Below, one piece after another: positions 11,997 to 33,145 of a stretch of 64,000 bases of DNA. The notes beneath the pieces are model-generated. The model made no database searches, was not told the DNA's origin, and saw only the letters and a program-made list of their open reading frames with translations. Every line of letters starts with the position of its first letter. Position 1 is the first letter of the stretch. A program made the position numbers and the translations under genes. Source of the stretch: Hydnum rufescens UP504 (taxonomy: Eukaryota > Basidiomycota > Agaricomycetes > Cantharellales > Hydnaceae); the NCBI GenBank assembly GCA_014904985.1, contig MU128995.1, forward strand, positions 81,551 through 145,550. Reading direction: 5' to 3'.

Positions 11997-14175
11997 ATGA
12001 CTCTGCACCTTGGAAGGACAAGATTTCTTCGCCAAGTACTTGGCCTTCGGGGCGTACGTTCATTTTCAATGAAGTTTGACACAACGTACCATCTCAGATA
12101 CGCGCCGTCCCCATTCAACAGATCGCGCATGATGCAGCCGCTGCATCGGGGCCCCTAAGACTCGCCTCTGGCTCTTCACTGCCAGGTGCCCCTGCTTCAT
12201 CTTTAACGACCCGTCTGCATTTCTTTAATTCGGTGTTGGAGGGTGCTCTGATACCAACGTATCGCGTTCTCGACGGAACCGGTAATGTCGTGGAGGGAGC
12301 GACCGTGCCAGAGGTATGTGAGACACTCACTCATTCACCTTCCCCCTTCCTATGCTAACATACCGATGTGATTTCGCCTGCGGATGCTGGAGATGGAGCG
12401 AGATTTTGCGCGCAAGATGTACGAGGCAATGATGCTCTTACCGGTCATGGACAATATTCTGTACAATGTCCAGCGCCAGGGGAAGATAAGTTTCTATGTG
12501 CGTTGTCCCGCGGGATTGATGGCTTCTTCCTTTTCGGCCTAAGATGTCACTATTGTTGATAGATGACATCGGTAAGTGACGATTATTGTTTTCCCCGCAA
12601 TCGATCGAGTTCCGTCTGTCTGAATCTGTCGTACTCCTGTAGCATGGAGAAGAGGCGAGCATCGTCGGGAGCGCCGCTGCATTAGGCCCGAATGATGAGT
12701 GCGTAAGCTCATACGTTGCCTATGATGCACATACCCGACAGCTATTTCGGAATGCGACAGAGTCTTAGGCCAATATCGCGAAATGGGCGTGCTGGTATGG
12801 AGGGGGTGCAGTATAGACGAGCTCATGGCCCAATGTCTCTCCACGGAACGAGACGCAGGCAAAGGGCGCCAGATGCCAGTGGTACGTATATATATATATA
12901 TACTATATTTCTCGAGGTCAATCTCATGAGTCTGATTACTTTTGTGCTTTTTCCAAAAGCACTTCGGCGCTCCTCGATTCCATTTCCACACCATATCAAG
13001 TCCCCTGGCAACGCAGTTACCCCAGGCCGCAGGAGTAGCATATGCCATTAAGCGCGATCCGGCCCGGCGGGGGGTAGATTGTGTAGCGTGCTACTTTGGA
13101 GAAGGTTGATGCGAGACCCATCTATTGTATGGTGGACCTGTTTGTTGATGCTGCTGGATGTTTTTTTTTTTTTTTTTCAGGGGCTGCCTCAGAGGGCGAC
13201 TTCCATGCCGGCCTTGGAATGGCAAGCGTATTAGGAGGACGTACGTGAGACTCCATCATCATTAATATTACCCACGGTTTCACAACCACCCTTTTAGCGC
13301 TCGTGCTGATATGCAGAAACAATGGGTGTAAGTATCAGTGATCTCGAACTTGTGTTCCGAACCGTAGTAATGCGGGGTTTCTCTTAAGTTGCGATCTCCA
13401 CCCCTTCCGCCGAACAATACAAGGGGGATGGGATAGCGGCAAGGGGCCGGGATACGGAATTGATACTATACGCGTAGACGGGAATGATGCCCTTGCCGTC
13501 TTCAGTGCCGTCACAGAAGCACGAAGGCGAGCTGTGGCGGAGAGCAAGCCTGTGCTCGTTGAAGCAATGACATACCGGTGAGCGAGAGTCCTGTAATGAA
13601 TGGATGGAAGAAAGAGCGTCATTTTACGTCATTGTTCTTTTTTTGGGAAGTGTTGGCCACCACTCGACGTCGGATGATAGTTTTGCTTATCGCGCGCGGC
13701 AAGAGGTCGAAGATTGGAAAAAGATCGGCGCGGCTTCTTTCCATTATATTTTAGCCACCTGACATTGACAATATTTTTTTTTCCCTTTCTCGATAGACAA
13801 TCCTCTTCATCGGATGCGCAAATTCCTCGAGTTACAGGGCTGGTGGTCTTTAGAAGAGGAGGACAGCCTCAAGGCGTCGCAGAAGAAAGCAGTGTTGACT
13901 GCGTTCCAGAAGGCAGAGAAGGACCTCAAGCCATCCCTTACAGGGCTATTCACAGATGTATACAGTGATGAAGATACGCCCTGGAACCTGGTAGGTTTTC
14001 GCACTAAAAAAAAAACAAAATCTGTGATATCCCTGGCCATTGAAACAACCCGGGTATTGTTGCGTAGGTTGAACAACGGAAGGAGCTACGGGACTTGCTG
14101 AAGAAATACGGCGATGCGTGGGAGCCGTACAGAACCGAACGAGCCAAGTTTAAGGGACACGGCAACGACCTGTAA
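11997..14175 (+). CDS. BCKDHA: Branched-chain 2-oxoacid dehydrogenase E1 alpha subunit (with a 1-nt frameshift)
   Basis: The thiamine-diphosphate-dependent E1 alpha chain of the mitochondrial complex that oxidises the 2-oxoacids of Val, Leu and Ile. A presequence ([19 protein letters not shown]) is followed by [83 protein letters not shown], the ThDP motif [49 protein letters not shown], and the conserved [13 protein letters not shown]. It ends [17 protein letters not shown]. About ten introns are needed; the one at 13728-13796 has a GC donor. The reading frame breaks near 13447: IAARG is followed one base out of frame by PGYGID, where GGGGCCGGG appears to lack one C, giving a stop at 13475-13477. 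Either a sequence error or a real null allele. Confidence 0.92.
12888..12904. repeat. Short (TA)n microsatellite in an intron
   Basis: A run of alternating T and A just after the GTACGT donor within the BCKDHA intron that follows the GKGRQMPV exon. It has no coding effect. Confidence 0.6.
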
Positions 14176-14893
14176 ATGTTCAACAGTAACATAGCCCAAT
14201 ACTATACTGCTCGCTTGGCGGTGCAAACTTTGTGTCCATACTTCCCTACTTGTATAATATTGTCCGTATATGTTATGTGTATATTACTGTATGTGCATGC
14301 GACTTGCAAAGCTGTGCTCGAGATCTAGAAACGAGAAAGAGACGTTGGAATTGGTTATGCTGAAAGTAGCAGATGCTTGCACAGCATACGGCTAGTTTTG
14401 CTGTGTAATTTCAACGGTCTACAGTAGTTCCAAATGCGATCGCCCAACTTCAGCAATACTCGTGACTCAAATAATCACTTCCTCTCTCACTCTCTCTGTA
14501 TGCTGTACTCATTATTCGGAAGGGGAACGTCACAGCAAAGCACAGCACGTTATTACGAACAACAAACGACAAAGTAAGGGGAATACAGGAAAATACTAAG
14601 GGTGCTTAGTATCGCAAACGAGGTAAAACAAAAAATGCACGATGTGGAATGAGGCGGAGACACAAAACAATAGTGGTGGTGGGGTGTATGCTACAGTGCA
14701 GGATGTTCGTGTATTTGTAAATAGAGCTTGGGTATTAATTTTCGCATGATGCAGGGCAGTGCAAGAAAGCAAACAAAAAAAAAGGAAAAAGAACCAACGA
14801 CCCGCAAGTCCATCATCCTCAAGATGAACGGACGGCGGACGTTCAATCAGGGAGATCAAGTATACCGGAATATAGACGAGCCAAAGTCAAGGC
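14176..14893. other. Convergent intergenic region
   Basis: The 3' ends of BCKDHA (+) and the Zn2Cys6 gene (-) face each other here. No gene is visible. A-rich and T-rich stretches near 14760-14790 could serve as terminator or polyadenylation signals for either gene. Confidence 0.4.
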
Positions 14894-16534
14894 CTAGACC
14901 TGGTACTGGTACAAGGAATGATTCAGATGACGACGCGGACATCGCACTGAGAGTATTTTCTTACCTCCATTATCCAAGTGTGAGGTAAAGTCGCCCAAAG
15001 GCGTCTCGATGTATGCGTCGCCTTGCTGACTATCCCGGAAGCCTTCTCCCAGGGTCGTATTTGAGAACTCTAGCGCCAAAGATGATGTAGAGGACGCGGG
15101 GGAATAAAAAGAGCCATCAGGACTCAATAGGGATGCGGGGCCCGAGCCACCGGACGAAGACAGGTAGAAGGAGGGAGATGGGGAGGGGAGAGCCAAGGGC
15201 GAGGATGGCGAAACTACAGGGTCGGACGCCCCGGAAAGAGGGGTGGAATATACAGAAGAGGCGCCGGAGGCAGACGAGGTATCCGAACGCCAAGATTCAG
15301 CCTCTACATTGACATTGAGGAGGTAGAAGGAGGGAGATGGCGAGGAAGGCGAAACCGCAGGGTCGGACGTCCCGGAAAGAGGGGTAGAATATACAGAAGA
15401 GGCGCCAGAGGGAGAGGAGGTATCCGAACGCCAAGATTCAGACTCTCCATTAATATTGAGATATCCTATAATTAATGAATGAGTGGAGTAGTCCCAGAGC
15501 GATGGCCAGATGGAGGAGCTCACTCTGTATGTCAAAGGGAAAATCGGACTCTACTGCCGGTGAGACTAATACTTCAGGGATTCCAGTTGTATTCTGGGTC
15601 ATGTTCAGCGACGTTTCTTGCGTCGAGCCTGGGGCAACTATATTCTCTGGATGAGAATTCATGATGAAAAGTATTCCGTGAGCTTGGAAACATTACATTC
15701 ATCACTTTGTTGCCGATAGCCTCGTGAAGTTGAAGGTCGATTTGTGTACGACTGGGGGATATCGCCAGATCGATCGGTAGGTATTGCAGAGGTGGATCTG
15801 GAGCGATTGTGATGACTGAAGCGGCGGGCGTGCTCAGGAGCTGGAATGGACAAGTGAGGGTACTGATGGATACGAGGAGCATAGAATTCTTACAAAGGGT
15901 GTCACCCGTGCTGGGATTGGGAGACTGGAAGGTCCTGCGTGTTGGAATGTATGGTACGCGGGATACGCAGAGAACGTGGGGTCTACATGCAGCCGGGGGC
16001 GTGTCTGGGTGGGTGTAGGTGTAGAGCCAGATCCGGATGCGGAGGGACTTGCCGGAGGAGCAGTTGGAGTTGGTACAGCGAGGTTGGCGCTGGTGGTGAC
16101 CTGGAAGTTCCCTCCGGACTCGGACGTGTCTCCACAATATGGGGACAGATCGAGGAAGCCAGCGTGACTGCCCCGCCTTGCCGTCCAGTGCTTTATCTCT
16201 TCCTTTACTCGTTGGAGCCTCGCCGGTTCCTAGATGGTGCATTGGCATCTTCGAGCTCTGTGCAACTACTACTAGTACTCACTCGCATCCAGTTTGGACG
16301 GGCCCCAGGAAAGCCCAGGCACTCGATGTGTAGGCCTCGACACTGCGCGCAGGTCGACGGGAAGTCGGGGTCTGGGCCTGAGCAAGGCTACAGTTGTTGG
16401 GATGAGATCAGGAAAATCACCAGCCCAGGGCATGTATGCGTCCGCCACAGTACCTTCTTCCTCACTCTACAGACCAGACAGCCTCTCCGCGATCGTCTCC
16501 TCACGTTGCCGGGGGGTCTCTGGTTGCGGACCAT
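14894..16534 (-). CDS. Zn(II)2Cys6 transcription factor (model incomplete)
   Basis: Probably a nuclear, sequence-specific regulator. From the ATG at 16534 the protein begins MVRNQRPPGNVRRRSRRGCL and enters a binuclear zinc cluster. After removing an intron that starts GTACTG following RVRKK and ends near 16392, the six cysteines fall as CX2CX6C, a 10-residue loop, then CX2CX6C (RRGCLVCRVRKK, PCSG, TCAQCRGLHIECLG). The next residues GARPNWMR match the conserved end of this cluster in one basidiomycete subfamily. The middle part (16.25-15.66 kb) is Ser/Pro-rich and its exon joins are not resolved. The last 200 residues contain two copies of a Ser-rich unit beginning ESWRSDTSS. No fungal-trans middle-homology domain was recognised. 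The stop at 14894 is that of the last long frame and may change if a terminal intron is used. Confidence 0.7.
15195..15450 (-). repeat. Tandem duplication inside the Zn2Cys6 gene
   Basis: About 120 bp of coding sequence occurs twice in tandem. Each copy encodes ESWRSDTSS, then S/AGASSVYSTPLSG, then SDPxVSPSSP, then SPSFYL. The copies differ by a few substitutions and a short LALP insertion, so the duplication is recent but not brand-new. It expands a Ser/Pro-rich, probably disordered, segment. Confidence 0.85.
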
Positions 16535-18212
16535 GAGGGTGGGCGGGGGGGGAAGTGGTTGTGGGGAGTGAAATCCACAACGCCTTTCCTTTCTTTAAAT
16601 AGCGCCTGGGGTCGCCATTGGCGGGGGGTATTTCGGATGTAGCCAGCATCGCATCCCGAAAGGGAATGAATGTGCCTCATGTCGGTCGTCCGGCACGCGT
16701 TCTAATAGCACAGGTATCGCAGCGCTTAGAAGGAGGCTGTGGGACTCTATAAATGGTCAAGCGCCCTAGCGCGCTTAACAGTATGGGGATGTTCGGCCCC
16801 AATAGTATGGTTCATTCTATGAAAGAAAATGTCATCCAATCCGGTGAACAGCCTTTTTCTATCGGATAATTTTGAGCTTATACTAGGGAGTCTACTACAT
16901 GATGGGGCGTGTTAGAGGGCGGATCGCCGTGGGAGATCGGTACAATATTCTGAAGGAGCCCTCCCTCCCTCGCCCAGACCGAGATCCCACAAAAATCCTG
17001 CCGAACTGGTCCAAGCGCTACATCTCTGTATACAAAGTCGTATTACGCCCCACCCCAGGGCTTGCGGTTATTGAGGCAATTATGCTTGTCGCTGGGATTG
17101 GATGTCAAACGCACACACTTCCCCGCCCCCCTTGCCGAGGCTCTGCAAAAGAAGCCTCCGCCCGACTCCCACGTTATTTCCACCCAATGAGGCCCGTCAT
17201 CCTCGGGCCTAGAATTTTTCGTCATAGAAAAATATAAAATGATGGGAAATCTGGGGTCACGGAGACTAAATCGGGATAGGTATCTCAAAGAGTCCGCTAG
17301 GGGCAATCGGTGCGGCCGAGCGCAGGCAGAATTCCCGCTACCAGTAGCGAGTCGGGGATTGAAACCACTTTCCAACCACAGCCTCCAATCCCCAGTCGTC
17401 GGCTCGCGCGCTTCTTTCGGAGAAAGAGTCCGAAAAGTCAAAAAAAAACCCAACGGACGCGAAGCCCCCGATAACCCTATCACGCTGATTACAGGTTGAT
17501 TTTTGACGAGATACAAGTGTCCATCAGAGGAGCCTGAGTGTTAGTTTGGGGGTGAAGTCACAACGTCGGAAATAGGGCTAGAGTATGGTAGCGTTGAGTC
17601 GGTCGGCAACTGCCGCTCCAGAATTGTACACTTTGACTTCCTATATCTCAGAAACCAGTGCGGGCCTCACGAGCCTGATACAGCAATCACATATGGATGC
17701 GCATTTAAAGGCCTTTCGGCATCGCTGAAACATTTCGCAGACCCTTGACAAACGTGAGAAGATTTCTTGCACAACCGAGGGGAGGCTGTAAAGTATGAGT
17801 AGGGGTGATGAGACCCTTGCTTCTATTTCGCGCTCACCCGCACACCTTGAGACCCGAGTATGTTATCATTGAAATGACAGGTACAAGTGCGAAAAGCGAA
17901 GAACGATTGTCTAACGGTCAGTAGCACGACAGTATCCTAAGTGGCCGTTTGCAATGTGTGCAATGTGTGCAGGGGAAAGAGAGAAGTAAGGTCCATGTCG
18001 GGTTTTGAAACCAAAAAGATTCCAGAGGTGTGAGGGTCAAGTACATAGTCAACCTAGGGAAATGATTCTCAAGTTAACTGGTCAGGGAGAAATATTACCG
18101 CTTCGGCCCATTAGTCCATGCCCAACATATAATGAAGATAGAGATACGACGACGAGACAGCGTCGGCTGACCCAGGAAGGTCGGGACCACGTCATATACA
18201 AGTAGATGAAGC
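16535..18212. other. Intergenic region, no gene seen
   Basis: It lies upstream of the Zn2Cys6 gene and downstream of the copper radical oxidase. A 157-codon minus-strand frame (17516-17043) exists but resembles no family. A nine-base unit, CAATGTGTG, is tandemly duplicated near 17951-17968. No tRNA cloverleaf was recognised. Confidence 0.4.
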
Positions 18213-20795
18213 TCATGAGGCCCTGCCTCCGGCGTACGGGGTCAACTGTGATGGCGGAGGATGATCGTAATAGTCATCATAACTCTGGACACTGGGTCGG
18301 GGACTCCCGTATCCCTTCTCGTGATCGAAATATGCGCTTGGAGAGGGTACCTGGCTCTGGGATTCCTCCACGTTCCATGCAGAGTTATTGTACTGCTGCA
18401 GCGGGATGAACGCGTCCGAGTTTCGCCCTGGATTCTCTTTGTAGGGTAACCCAGGAAGGACAGGATTGTGAGTCACCGTCTTCGAGGGACTTCGTCGCCG
18501 CATACGATAGAACACGAGTGTCGCCAACACGATTAGGATGACCGCACCGCCGGCGATTGCGCCAACAATTACCCCGGTGGATGTGGAGGAATGGTTTGAA
18601 CTTGAAGAAGGGCTTGGACTCCCGCTTCCATGTACCGACGTTGAGGCATTGACGGATGCAGGGAGCGCAGAAACAGCATTGAGGGGCTGTGTCCCAAAAT
18701 CCCCTGTCCCTACGGTAATCATAGTACCGTTGGACGGGATACCGGATACCACGACGAACAGAAGAGCAGGTCCAGGGGTAAGGAGATTGGCATTGGGCGG
18801 TACTTGAGAGACGTGTAAGACGATTGTCCCGTTGTCGTTGACCGTGTAAGTATTATTGAGCTGCAGTATCCGCTGTCCCATGTTCATTGCGTGCGTAGTG
18901 AAACCGGGACGGATCAAGACGACGGTCGTATTCGTAGCAGCGGTATTCGCATCACCACTGTAGGAGGAATTCTCCAACGCGAGATCGAATGGGTTTCCCC
19001 CATACGTCAATGTGTTTGGGACCCCAGAAGGAACGGGCCGTGTCCCACTAAAGTACGGGGGATAAAATTTCTCCGCGCGGTATTCAGTACTGTAAACCGT
19101 ATTATTGTTGTAGTCGACGTTAGGGTTGGAACCAGCAATAAGAACGGAGGCGATCAGGAAGTAGGAGGGCTGATGAATGGTAAAGTCGTGGAATGGTAGA
19201 AGACTGCAGGCCCGCAGAGTTCCAGCGGGATCCTTTCGGCGCGTTCGGATTGTAAGATCGCAGGCGTCAAAACCGGTCCATGGGCCAAACTCATCCCGTA
19301 AGGCATTTGGGTAGTCTGGCCGGTCTGAGTAGCATAACCAGCAGTACCATTCAATGCACCATTTATGATGAGGAGGGTCCCAGTCAGGCAATGCGATGAA
19401 TTGGCCCATGGTCCGTGAATCAGGTAAATTATCATCTTGCACATATTCCGGGGACGATCCATCTGTAGGTTCGGGGGTAATGCGTTGGCAGTCTGTGGAC
19501 GCAGGAATCTCCCAAGTGTTTGCGACGGGGTAACTGTAGTTACCCCACAGGGCGTCATCTATGTGGGTTCCACCGCAGAAAAGGATGGTTGGGGTGTAAT
19601 TGTTTGCGGGCGTGAGGGGGAGCATCGCGACGGCACCGGAAGCGGGATATACACGAACGATCTGGCCTGGCGTATCCGGAAGTGGGTATTCCTTGTTTTG
19701 GTCATAATCCCACAGGGCTGGGCAGGAAGGGACTATGTCAGGAGGATGAATTATAATTGTGGATGTCTATTTTACGTACTTGTGCTGTAATTGGCTTGAG
19801 CAAAAATCTTCCCAGATGGCATTAGGAATAGATGAGGGTACGAATTGAGACCACTGGTGTTGACGACAAAGTTCATGACCTGGGGAGTGTAACCCGATAG
19901 CGGGGGGTAGAATTCGTAAGTCGGTTCGGCCGCCCCTCCTTCATACGCAGGATCGGTATTCGGATAGTTTCGATTAATGTATCCTCCGTTGACAAAGCCG
20001 CCTACAATGACTAGTGTTCCATTGGCTAAGGGTTCGGCAGTCGAATACCACCGTCGCTTCATGAGTGTGGTCGAATTGTCGTACCACTGGCACGATGTTA
20101 GGGGGTCGCCTGCGTGGCAAGGATTAAGGATTCGAACAACATTCTCTCCATCATAATCCTGGTAGACCGACGAATAGAAACCTTGGGGGATAACCAGTCA
20201 GGAACAAGGCCCATGCCGACTGAGTTCGCACGCACCAGTTCCGGTCGGCCCCACCACATTGCTAATATTGCCGCCAGGGCCGACAGCCCCATTGCCACCG
20301 AAGGTGACGAAAGAGCCATTTGGAAAGTGCATCCCAGAAGCACAAAAAGGATTCGTGATGACGTCCATAGGTGTCGCAGTGTTCGAGGCAAGATCCCTTG
20401 AACAACACAATCAAATGAAGTACGAAATCTGGCAAGCGCAGAGAAACAAACGCGCACCATTCAGCTGCCCAGGCGGAATGGCCATTGATCTGGGTGGGAT
20501 TGCCTTCAACTTTGTCTAGGATGTAAACTTTATCTTGGCTGCCCAAAAACATCTGATGATGGGTTCAGCGATAACCGGGGAAGGATAGTTAGAGTGACGT
20601 ACCATCATTGCACTAACAAGGGTATTTCCAACTTCATCTATCCCTCCCGGGGTAACTGCACGAGTCTGGTAAGCACGAACAGGATGGTTCCTTGAGTACG
20701 TTGACATAGTGCATTGGGAGAAGGAAACCACGGACCAGGTGCGGTAAAGAAAGTAGCGAGACGGACGCCCATGTTGTAAAGAGGTGGGGGAGCAT
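18213..20795 (-). CDS. Copper radical oxidase (glyoxal-oxidase-like), membrane-anchored
   Basis: An extracellular oxidase of the glyoxal oxidase/galactose oxidase fold, oxidising aldehydes or alcohols with production of hydrogen peroxide; in wood- and litter-decay fungi this supplies peroxidases. A signal peptide (MLPHLFTTWASVSLLSLPHL) precedes the mature start TRAVTPGGIDEVGNTLVSAM. Typical landmarks are VYILDKVEGN, NPFCASGMHFPNGSFVTFGG (with the Cys expected for the Cys-Tyr cofactor), RRWYSTAEPLANGTLVIVGG, LPDSRTMGQFIALPD and, in a shifted frame, STIPRLYHSSALLLPD, whose Tyr-His pair corresponds to the copper ligands. A C-terminal DUF1929-like region is followed by a Ser-rich linker, one transmembrane helix (VIVGAIAGGAVILIVLATLV) and a basic tail. 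Three extra single bases near 19382, 19254 and 19152 put the Tyr-His region out of frame, yet restore the frame afterwards. Confidence 0.87.
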
Positions 20796-21110
20796 GCTTT
20801 GTGCTCAGGAACAGGGGAAGGGTAACCAGAAGAAAGGAGGGTGCGTGACAAGCCTATAGTGGACGGAGACTGCCGGGATGCGGTCGCAGCACGGTCCTAC
20901 CAATTCGGCCCATTTCCGCATCCTTCCCCTGCCCCCCTTGGCCTTCCATTGGGCTGGCTCACCTTGCACCGCGATTCCGGCTGTCGGCACACATGCAATT
21001 GACTCCCAAAAGGCAATGTACTCACGAAGTTGAGTGGAGCCACACCACATGAGATATAATTATAAAGTGGGTTACATAAATGAGTACAATCACAAACAAT
21101 CACCCAAAAA

Positions 21111-30840
<9,730 letters not shown>

Positions 30841-33145
30841 TGTTTTGGCGTTGAGTCGTAGTCAGAACTCGGCAATTGCCGGTGCGTATTTGGAAGACCC
30901 AATGGCACTAATACTGCAATGCCTGTTACACTGCCAGCAAATACTGGGTCGCTCTGTCAATGAACAGGGATGTCAAGAAAGTGGCGGACTGTTATGGTTT
31001 GGCTAATTTCGTGGAACCGAAATGCTGTACGGCCGGGGCATCTTCGCTAGACCAGCAAATCCAACCGCATAACCACACCGTGCGTCCCAGTGCATCCAGG
31101 AACTGCAATTTCCAACGCGATGGATATCTACTTTCAACCCTACCCCATCAGAATCCTTGCAAAATCAAGGTAATCTCAACTATATATCTTCTGGTACCTT
31201 CGGGATGTAGTATTGGATCCCTTGATATTATGCATGTATGCAAGCATCTAGATATATACCCTCATTCTTTATTTACGCTGTCCCTCGACCGCCGGTTCCG
31301 ATGCACATAGTACCAGATTGTCTGGCGCCATACGAACACTATTCCTGTGCATTGCAAATGGCGAGAGAAACGGCACTGTATGGTGGCCCAACTTTCCCTG
31401 GGAGAAATGGACGATGCTGATGATGATGAAGGCTGCGTGTAAGGCATTACAGGTTTAGAACTGTACGGGTATCCCCACGCATGCGAGTTGGCTGTCTGCA
31501 ACGTCTTAAGGTGTTAGTCCAGGGATTGGCACTTCGAGCTTCACTAACTGTATGGATTCCACTTTTCGTTATCCAGGAGGGTACGTGTCGTATCTCTGAT
31601 GAGTTTATTTCAGAATGAAATACATCTCATGAAAACGTGGTGATAATTACTACTTAATAGCGGACGCTTCTTGAGGATCTTTCGACAAATTGTTCTCCAC
31701 AAGAATAACGGTGGTTGAGAATCCGAAGGATTTTTGAGGCCACACCTCTTCCTGTATCAACTAAAGTAAGATGTATCTCATTTTAGGACGTACACTTAAT
31801 GTTTCCCCAAATTAGACCCACTAAAAGAGACCCGAGACCTCCAGTCACAAGTCCCCTCCAACGTGTTCGAAACACCCTAGTGCAGGGGAAAACAGCGAAG
31901 GACCTCGCAAATACTTGGATATGTATCCTTGGTTCTGGCCCCCGTCTTCCGACTTTCCCCCGTATGTTATCTTCGTCCCTGGTACCTCCCTTTCATCAAG
32001 ATCTTTCGATCCACATATGCATAGATCAATTAACTCGGACATATCTTGCTGACTGCCCCATGCCCCAGGACTGGCCCTGCTATCGCGTGGATTCTAGACT
32101 AAGGCCTGGACAAAATCTAATCCTGGACTCCCTTATTGCCTGCGCATGGTTATCTTTATCTGCCTCGCCCCCCCCAACTCTGGCGACGTAGACTGAAATG
32201 GTCCACCACACGTGGCACAAACCGTTTCTCCATGGCGCTGCACCGCACTCCCTTGACCTATTCTGGTTAACAGAAATGGACACCGACGGTGCCTTACAGC
32301 CGAGCCAGGGCACCCCCAGAATCACAGCACGAGAAGCGGAGCGAGCACGCACGCACGCATACTTACTGACCGACGGCCTAGCCCCACCCTTCCATTTCCC
32401 ATCTTGCTTCCAAATACTATTGTATTTCCGCCGACTACTGTGGCCCGCATGCGGTTTAGACTATTTCTGGCCCTCATCGATTCAGACACTTGGCCGGCCG
32501 ACCCTGACCTAGGGCCCTCAATATACATATGAACCCTCTAGTTTCCACAGCAACGTCATTCCTAGCCAGCCACAGACAATCGACTTTCCCGTCATGAACA
32601 GCCCACATCACAGTTGGGCAAATGGACACCATCCATTTACATCCTTAGCGACACTAATGGCGACGCAACTGCAGTGGGTAACAGGGGGACATTCCCCAAA
32701 CCGAATAATTCGATCGACCCGCTTTCTCTTATCTGCAAAAAAAACCGAAATCCCATCGTCCACTCCGTCACCAAAACCTTGCAATTTAATCTCAAGCCTC
32801 AAAAGAGACGCCAATCGCTAGCGCAGGGAATTGTCAATCATTTCCAGCTGCAACAGACCATGTACTGTACTTCGCCACAAACTCTCGCAACTCATTCTGC
32901 GTGTATGCAACGTGAAGTGGTCTCTGGTAATCATGTTTTCATGCGCTATTTTGAAACAATGCATTATTACTACAACGAAAATGGCACACGCTGGGACTGC
33001 CGATCCCTATAATAATGAACAAAATTCAATGAAACACCAGGGTTCAGCCAACATCGCTATGCGTACCCCATAAACTACACCGCACCACACCTCTACCCCC
33101 AAGCCACAACTTGAACAGCGACCATCGAAGGGACGTCCCACCCAA
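30841..33145. other. Intergenic region, no gene seen
   Basis: About 2.3 kb lie between the PRP8 start and the 3' end of AOS1, with both genes on the minus strand. The longest open frame, 130 codons at 31799-32191 (+), shows no family resemblance. A short (CGCA)n-like stretch occurs near 32347-32358. The part next to 30841 should hold the PRP8 promoter. Confidence 0.4.

Noticed and set aside
17260..17370. Possible tRNA on the minus strand
   Set aside because: A T-loop-like TTTCAATCCCC is present, but no acceptor stem or anticodon arm could be paired.
17043..17516. 157-codon minus-strand ORF
   Set aside because: It resembles no family, and no joining exons are visible; treated as chance in an intergenic region.
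32340..32360. Short regularly repeated unit as a CRISPR-like or other array
   Set aside because: It is only a (CGCA)n microsatellite; there are no spacers, and the genome is eukaryotic.
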